Source: Saprospiraceae bacterium (GTDB lineage Bacteria; Bacteroidota; Bacteroidia; Chitinophagales; Saprospiraceae). From it: 64,000 bases of DNA. This document shows, piece after piece, positions 59,716 to 64,000 of this stretch. Made by a program: the position numbers and the translations under genes. The notes below the pieces were generated by a model that did not search any database, had not been told where the DNA came from, and saw only the letters and a list, made by a program, of their open reading frames with translations. The DNA lies in the NCBI GenBank assembly GCA_016715465.1, contig JADKAA010000024.1, forward strand, positions 620,001 to 684,000, given 5' to 3'. The first letter of the stretch is position 1; every line of letters starts with the position of its first letter.

Positions 59716-60644
59716 TCAGGGCGAACTTTGGTTTTCCGGCATGGTAGCTTGCTGATGACCATATCTCATTTCCATTCCCGCCTTTCCCTGAATGCCTCCG
59801 GTATCGATCCACAATACCTTATCTGTGGGTTTGAAATAGCCTCGCTTTCCCAAATTATAGAGACCATATAAAACTTTGCCATTATAAACCGGATCAACCG
59901 GCAAATGGGTCCGGGATTCAAATTCTGCTAAAAATTGCAGGTACGTGGGGTTCACTTTGGCATATCCACCAAGCGACCATTCATCGGTAAAATAAAAATT
60001 ATAATTTGTTATGCCCGACAAGTCGCTAATCACAGCTGCTAAAAAATCGCCTTTAAGTGCGGAGAATACCATCAATTGAGCGGTGATATGGTGCCGACTA
60101 AGCCCCATCAGCAGACCGGCGGCAGTGTATCCTGTGCCGGCTGCCACGGCGATGTGTGTAACGTCTGCCACCTGCTGTTCCATTTCACTGGCAATTTCAA
60201 TCACCCCCGGCAAAGCATGGATATTACTGCCGCCTTCGGGGATTAAAAAATAATTTGGATACTGCGTTATGATGTCAGCAATGCTACTGTCCATTTCTTT
60301 TTGACGATAAGCCTCTCTGCTGACAAAATGCAGTTTCATCCCTTTTTCCCTGAGGTAGGCCAGGGTGGGATTTGATGGGTCGTCTTTCCCCTGAGAATCG
60401 CTACCGCCGATATATTATAAAGCTCACTGACGCCAGCGAGGGCATGCAGGTGGTTGCTGAATACGCCGCCGAAAGAGATGATGCCGTGGTAACCGGTTTG
60501 TTCAAGTTCCTGCAGATTGTATTTTAATTTTCTGTACTTATTGCCTGAAATGACCGGGTGGATGAGGTCTTCTCTTTTCACAAAAAGGGGAAAGCCAAAG
60601 TGGTGGTTTTGAACTTCCTGAATGGGTGAAGGAAGCTTAAACAT
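59716..60644 (-). pseudogene. ACC deaminase/D-cysteine desulfhydrase-like PLP enzyme, frameshifted
   Basis: Two overlapping frames that join into one gene. The first (from 60644) has the family start FPLFVKREDLIHPVISGNKYRKLKYNL with the PLP lysine in GNKYRKLK and the GGVFSNHLHA loop; the second has IPEGGSNIHALPGV and VAAGTGYTAAGLLMGL and a final IDTGGIQGK. Adding one base in the CCCC run (60388-60391, or the T run just before it) restores ...ILRGKDDPSNPTLAYLREKGMKL and a 309-residue enzyme of normal length. So the break is a single-base deletion, real or from assembly. The start overlaps the histidine kinase gene by 8 bp. Confidence 0.8.
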
Positions 60645-62426
60645 CTGCTGCTGATACTTTGTCATAAGGAAGCCTGATGAGGTACGATACTCCTTCCTGT
60701 TCGCGGCTGTTCACCGAGATTGAACCTTTAAGATATTTCACCCTGGAGTTGATGTTTTCAAGACCCATGCCTTTCTTTTTCACTGTGGTTTCCGGATTGA
60801 TGCCCTTGCCATCGTCTTCATACTCAATGACAAGCTCCTCTCCTTCTCTGGTCATCTGGAGCAGGATCTCACTGGCTCCGGCATGTTTTATGGTATTGGT
60901 GATCAATTCCTGGATGATGCGGTAGATGCTCAGCGCAGTCATCTCATCGATTTTATCTTCGAGGTTGTAGTATTGAAAAAATATCTCAGGATAGGTATCT
61001 GAATCAAAGCGGTTGATCAAATCTTTGATGGCAGATACCAGGCCAAGGTCTTTTAATGCCCCGGGTTGGAGATTGCGCGAAATGTTACGCACTTCCTCCA
61101 CTGCGGTGTCAAGAAGATTGGTAGCCTTGTCATACTGCTCGAGATTTACATTGCCATTTAACTTTGATTTCACATTGTCAAACTGCAATTTAACGGTGCT
61201 GAGCAGACCTCCGAGGGAATCGTGCAGGTCAACGGCAATGCGCTCTCTTTCTCTTTCCTGCCCGACTATCATCGACTGCATCGAGGAAATTTTGATGTTG
61301 TCTTCAAGTTCTCTGATCTTTTGCTGATCGATTTCATGTTGCTGTTCGTTCATGATTTTTTCGGCTTTGATCTTTTGAGAATAAAACCGGATGATAAAGT
61401 ACAAGGCCACCAACAGCAGGAAAAAGCCGGCGGCCACAAAATACAGGGCACTGCGGGTAAGTAAAATTTTCTGCAACACAGACCGGTTTTCGATTTCCAA
61501 TAGCCGGATGTCTTTGGTTTTTTCGTCGGCCTGGTGTTTAATGGACAGATCATTGATCGCCTTAATGCGGTCGTAATTGAGGATGCTGTCGTTGAGTTGG
61601 TGCAGTTTTATGGCATAAGCATAGGCACTGGTGTTGTCGTTGCGCGCGGCGGAAACCGTGGCCAGGGATTGATAGGTGTCTTTGCGGTCTTCATCGTAAG
61701 GCAGATACCCCCCGATGCTGAGTGCGCTTTGAAGGTACTTCAACGATTTGGTGTAGTCCTTTTTCAGGAGATTTGCATGGCCTATATAATAAAGACTCCG
61801 GGCCATCCGCACTTTGTCTTTTTTGCCGATGACAGTTTAAAAGAATGAGCCGCGGTATAAAGGGCGCTGTCGATTTCATTTAGCTGAAAATAATTGTCAA
61901 TCTTGGCAAAATTGAGGTCAATGATGAGGATGCTGTCCATAAACCTGCTGTTGAGACGGATCGATTTTTTAAGGGCTGCGAGGGACTTTTCCATATCCCC
62001 CGAGCTTTTATATGCCAGGCTTAGTTCGTGATAAATGAAGGCCGCTGTTTTTTCGTCTTTTTGAGCCAGGTAGTATTTGATGAGCTCTTCATAAATGCTG
62101 ATGGATTCGGTGGTAAAGCCGGAGCGGACATAACGGCGGGCGATGATCCGGTTTATTTTATTGGATTGCGCTATGTTTTTTTCGAGGTCATAATATTGTT
62201 TGGCGCGAGTGAAATAATCAAAAGCTACTTCGGTGCGCTTATTTACTTCTTCTTCGTACAAAGCCAATTTGAAATACACATCGGCGAGCTGTGCATAATT
62301 TTTAGTCTCCCTGGCAATACGCAGGTCTTTAACCAATTGACTAAATTCCGCACTAGTGACCTGATCTTGCTGAGCACTGGCAGTCACAAAGAAGAACAGA
62401 TACATGAAGAAAATGAAAAGCCGCAT
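60637..62426 (-). pseudogene. TPR sensor histidine kinase (HisKA_3), frameshifted
   Basis: Two frames that together encode one kinase. From ATG 62426 there is a signal peptide (MRLFIFFMYLFFFVTASAQ), then TPR-like helices, then, in the second frame, more TPR helices, one membrane helix (about SALYFVAAGFFLLLVALYFIIRF), a HisKA_3 phosphorylation helix (RERIAVDLHDSLGGLLSTVKLQ with the His) and an ATPase domain with YRIIQELITNTIKHA and EDDGKGI. The frames meet in a run of six T at 61819-61824; seven T give ...SSAKKDKVRMARSLYYIGHA and a 596-residue protein. It is the partner of the response regulator at 63223. Whether the gene is truly broken must be checked. Confidence 0.83.
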
Positions 62427-62849
62427 GGTGTTGATGGATAAATGAACTACAGAGTAAACGTGTATTTTATTCAGATTTGATTTATCACAGGGTAAATATA
62501 TCAAGAAAATTGGATTACATGCCTGAATTGGAGAATATTCCGGGATCGAATTGGGTCCAAACTAAGACCGATTTGTTTATGCAGGCCTGTAAATCGGGGT
62601 TAATAAAAAATTAAAAGTCGCTTAAAAAAAGAATGCCTCCAACTTTTTGAAGGCAATTTCTTAATGCAATAGTCAATCCCAATGAGTATTTATTTTCGGG
62701 TGAAAAATGCAGGATGTATTCTCCACCCACGGTTTTTATTTCTTTCCTTTCAGGTGAACGGGATAAAGACAATAAAGAGTCAGAGAGCATCATGAGGGGT
62801 GATCTAAACTCCCCAACTCTTTTATTATTGTCTCATACTGTTAACCGAT

Positions 62850-62877
62850 AAAAAATTGGAGCCACACTGGGTGCTCC
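62850..62877 (-). terminator. Weak minus-strand terminator
   Basis: A 5-bp stem (GGAGC 62858-62862 with GCTCC 62873-62877, extended across one bulged base by two pairs) followed on the minus strand by two A and six T (62855-62850). It lies just after the possible small gene at 62917-63027. Confidence 0.4.
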
Positions 62878-62916
62878 TTTCACACAACAAAAAATGAATA
62901 TTACTCAAAAATAGAT

Positions 62917-63027
62917 TCAAAGAACAGATACCAGATAAAGAAAAATGATGCACATAAGCATCAGGTAGTCTTTTTTTTCTGATGACCTGGCAACTTCAGC
63001 CAGGATTTTGTGGTTATAGGATAACAT
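62917..63027 (-). CDS. Possible small membrane protein, 36 aa
   Basis: From ATG 63027 the frame encodes a 36-residue peptide: a charged N-terminal half (NHKILAEVARSSEKKD) and a hydrophobic C-terminal half (LMLMCIIFLYLVSVL) like a single membrane helix. The frame is open further up to an ATG at 63120, but the first part is not protein-like. A weak terminator lies 40 bp after its stop. No family recognised; coding is uncertain. Confidence 0.25.
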   Translation of the reverse strand: MLSYNHKILAEVARSSEKKDYLMLMCIIFLYLVSVL

Positions 63028-63166
63028 AGGGTGTGATTTTTGTTTTATTAAGTATTGCATTGATTTGTTAAGGCAAAGTTGAACATTTACGCAGAACTGC
63101 ACATCCATGAAAAACCCCATTTTTAATTTTAGGGGGAAACCCTGGTTTTTCTACCTTTATTTGATT

Positions 63167-63174
63167 TAATTTTG
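63167..63174 (+). promoter_or_regulatory. -7 box for the response regulator gene
   Basis: TAATTTTG matches TAnnTTTG and lies 48 bp before the ATG at 63223. No TTG at the -33 distance. Confidence 0.38.
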
Positions 63175-63222
63175 TTTGAAACAAGCGCAGGGCAAATTCC
63201 CGTCTTAGACCATCATAAAACA

Positions 63223-63879
63223 ATGTCAACCATGATACAAGTATTAATAGCCGACGACCATACGATGTTTGTGGACGGTATTGAGTCCATTCTCCTGGTG
63301 GAAGATGGCATTCATGTGGCCGGACGTTGTTACGACGGTGCCTCCGTCATTGAATTTGTAAAGTCCAATAAGGTGGACATTGTCCTGCTGGACGTAAACC
63401 TGCCGGATATGTCGGGTATTGAGGTTTGCAAACAATTGGCCGCCAGTCATCCCGAGGTGAAGGTTTTGGCCATCTCGATGTACAATGAAGAAAGTTATGT
63501 GTCGGAGACCCTCAATCATGGTGCCAGGGGTTATATCCTCAAGAATACAGGGCGTGACGAATTGCTGAAAGCCATCAGGACGGTCTATTCCGGGGCAACG
63601 TATTTCAGCAAAGACGTGACGGAGACCATTATGAAAGGGCTGATGAACCGGAGGAAATCATCTACAAAGTCAACGGTGGACATGCCAAAGATTTCCAGAA
63701 GGGAAAAAGAAGTCCTAAAGTTGATTGCTGAGGAATTTACCACCCAGGAAATTGCGGATAAACTTTTCATCAGCCTTAAGACAGTAGAGTCTCACCGCAG
63801 CAACCTGCTCGCGAAACTCAATGCCCGCAACAGTGCTGGTCTCGTGCGTATTTCTCTGGAAAACCATCTCCTCGACTAA
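63223..63879 (+). CDS. NarL/FixJ-type response regulator
   Basis: A 218-residue two-domain regulator. The receiver domain (about 5-120) has the acidic pair D11-D12, phosphoacceptor Asp57 (DIVLLDVNLPD), and the conserved Ser/Thr and Lys positions (LAISMYNEE, GYILKNTG). The LuxR-type helix-turn-helix (about 150-215: ISRREKEVLKLIAEEFTTQEIADKLFISLKTVESHRSNLLAKL) binds DNA. The probable partner is the divergent HisKA_3 kinase, a typical pair for this class. The start could also be ATG 63232. A TTG-initiated frame from 63172 is rejected because its extra residues are not regulator-like. Confidence 0.92.
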   Translation: MSTMIQVLIADDHTMFVDGIESILLVEDGIHVAGRCYDGASVIEFVKSNKVDIVLLDVNLPDMSGIEVCKQLAASHPEVKVLAISMYNEESYVSETLNHGARGYILKNTGRDELLKAIRTVYSGATYFSKDVTETIMKGLMNRRKSSTKSTVDMPKISRREKEVLKLIAEEFTTQEIADKLFISLKTVESHRSNLLAKLNARNSAGLVRISLENHLLD

Positions 63880-63893
63880 ATTACCTGAACCAA

Positions 63894-63924
63894 TTGGCCG
63901 GTGAAGCAGATAGTGGTATATTTG
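63894..63924 (+). promoter_or_regulatory. Promoter of thyA
   Basis: TTG at 63894-63896, a 20-bp spacer and TATATTTG at 63917-63924 fit the Bacteroidota -33/-7 consensus. The -7 box ends 26 bp before the ATG at 63951. Confidence 0.65.
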
Positions 63925-63950
63925 CTCCATACATCATTTACCATCAAAAC

Positions 63951-64000
63951 ATGAAACAATATCTCGATCTGGTCGGCCACATCCTGGAGCAGGGTGTTGA
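63951..64000 (+). CDS. thyA: Thymidylate synthase, 5' end only
   Basis: From ATG 63951 the frame reads MKQYLDLVGHILEQGV and runs off the right edge. This start matches the conserved N terminus of ThyA (MKQYLDLLRHVLEnG), the enzyme that makes dTMP from dUMP with methylene-tetrahydrofolate. Only 16 complete codons are visible, so the call rests on this motif and on the good promoter in front. Confidence 0.7.
   Translation, partial: MKQYLDLVGHILEQGV

Larger units (their letters stand above)
62427..63222. other. 796-bp divergent region between the kinase and regulator genes
   Basis: The longest gene-poor stretch in the window. It holds a minus-strand hairpin (62850-62877), a possible small gene (62917-63027), and a -7 box for the regulator (63167-63174). 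A 60-codon open frame at 62611-62793 (minus) has no recognisable protein features. I see no repeat, tRNA or known riboswitch. Confidence 0.5.

Noticed and set aside
62611..62793. 60-codon minus-strand frame in the two-component spacer
   Set aside because: No signal, helix or family match and no promoter box; listed only as part of the spacer.
1..64000. Mobile elements, CRISPR arrays, defence islands or prophage
   Set aside because: No transposase, integrase, direct-repeat array, restriction or phage gene was seen; gene content is core and envelope-related throughout.

Overview
The window looks like chromosome from a member of the Bacteroidota, most likely a Saprospiraceae/Chitinophagales-type organism. 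Supporting signs are type IX secretion (T9SS) and gliding genes (gldN, a DUF5103 plug protein, gldB, one secreted protein with a C-terminal T9SS sorting domain), the fused MurF-alanine racemase typical of the phylum, DUF5686, DUF3078, DUF4834 and BatA proteins, a geranylgeranylglyceryl-phosphate-synthase family enzyme, a tRNA without encoded CCA, and many start-proximal TAnnTTTG (-7) boxes with TTG/TTTG (-33) partners in place of sigma70 boxes. I saw no insertion sequence, integrase, phage gene, CRISPR array, rRNA or toxin-antitoxin pair. The region reads as core genome.

Layout. 0-9 kb: 3' end of gldN, an MBL hydrolase pair, a transsulfuration enzyme, a Kazal lipoprotein, tRNA-Met, a T9SS cargo protein, a CNNM-type membrane protein, a GGGPS-family enzyme, an orphan terminator that may end a small RNA, and an AI-2E family permease. 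9-20 kb: FemAB/GNAT-like protein, PqiA-like protein, a tightly overlapped four-gene operon (LVIVD-like lipoprotein, small barrel, ECF sigma factor, membrane-anchored barrel protein), a DUF5686 protein and an MscS operon. 20-30 kb: Fur-family regulator plus orphan PaaD, CPBP protease, MFS permease, thioredoxin-pdxH, clpB-murF/alr, EamA exporter. 30-42 kb: gldB with a GH113-like hydrolase, T9SS plug, DOPA-dioxygenase family enzyme behind a 30-bp palindrome, DUF3078 barrel, wecA-like/crcB, and uppS-bamA-skp. 42-64 kb: ABC exporter with a broken permease, DegQ-like protease, nadC-bestrophin-DUF1456, BatA, a dihydroorotase homologue lacking metal ligands, GNAT, DUF4834, RluA, OmpA, TamA-like protein with a sodium symporter, hemW, a broken PLP deaminase, a two-component system with a broken kinase gene, and the start of thyA.

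The dominant theme is the cell envelope: lipid carrier and peptidoglycan precursor synthesis (uppS, wecA-like, murF-alr), outer-membrane assembly (bamA, skp, TamA-like), envelope stress (DegQ, ECF sigma, MscS) and T9SS export. Three genes are each interrupted by one single-base indel in a short homopolymer, and each becomes fully open when one base is restored; assembly error is the simplest explanation. The most interesting leads are the sigma factor coupled to a possible envelope-spanning anti-sigma/barrel protein, the orphan terminator, the perfect palindrome in front of the dioxygenase gene, and the degenerate dihydroorotase.
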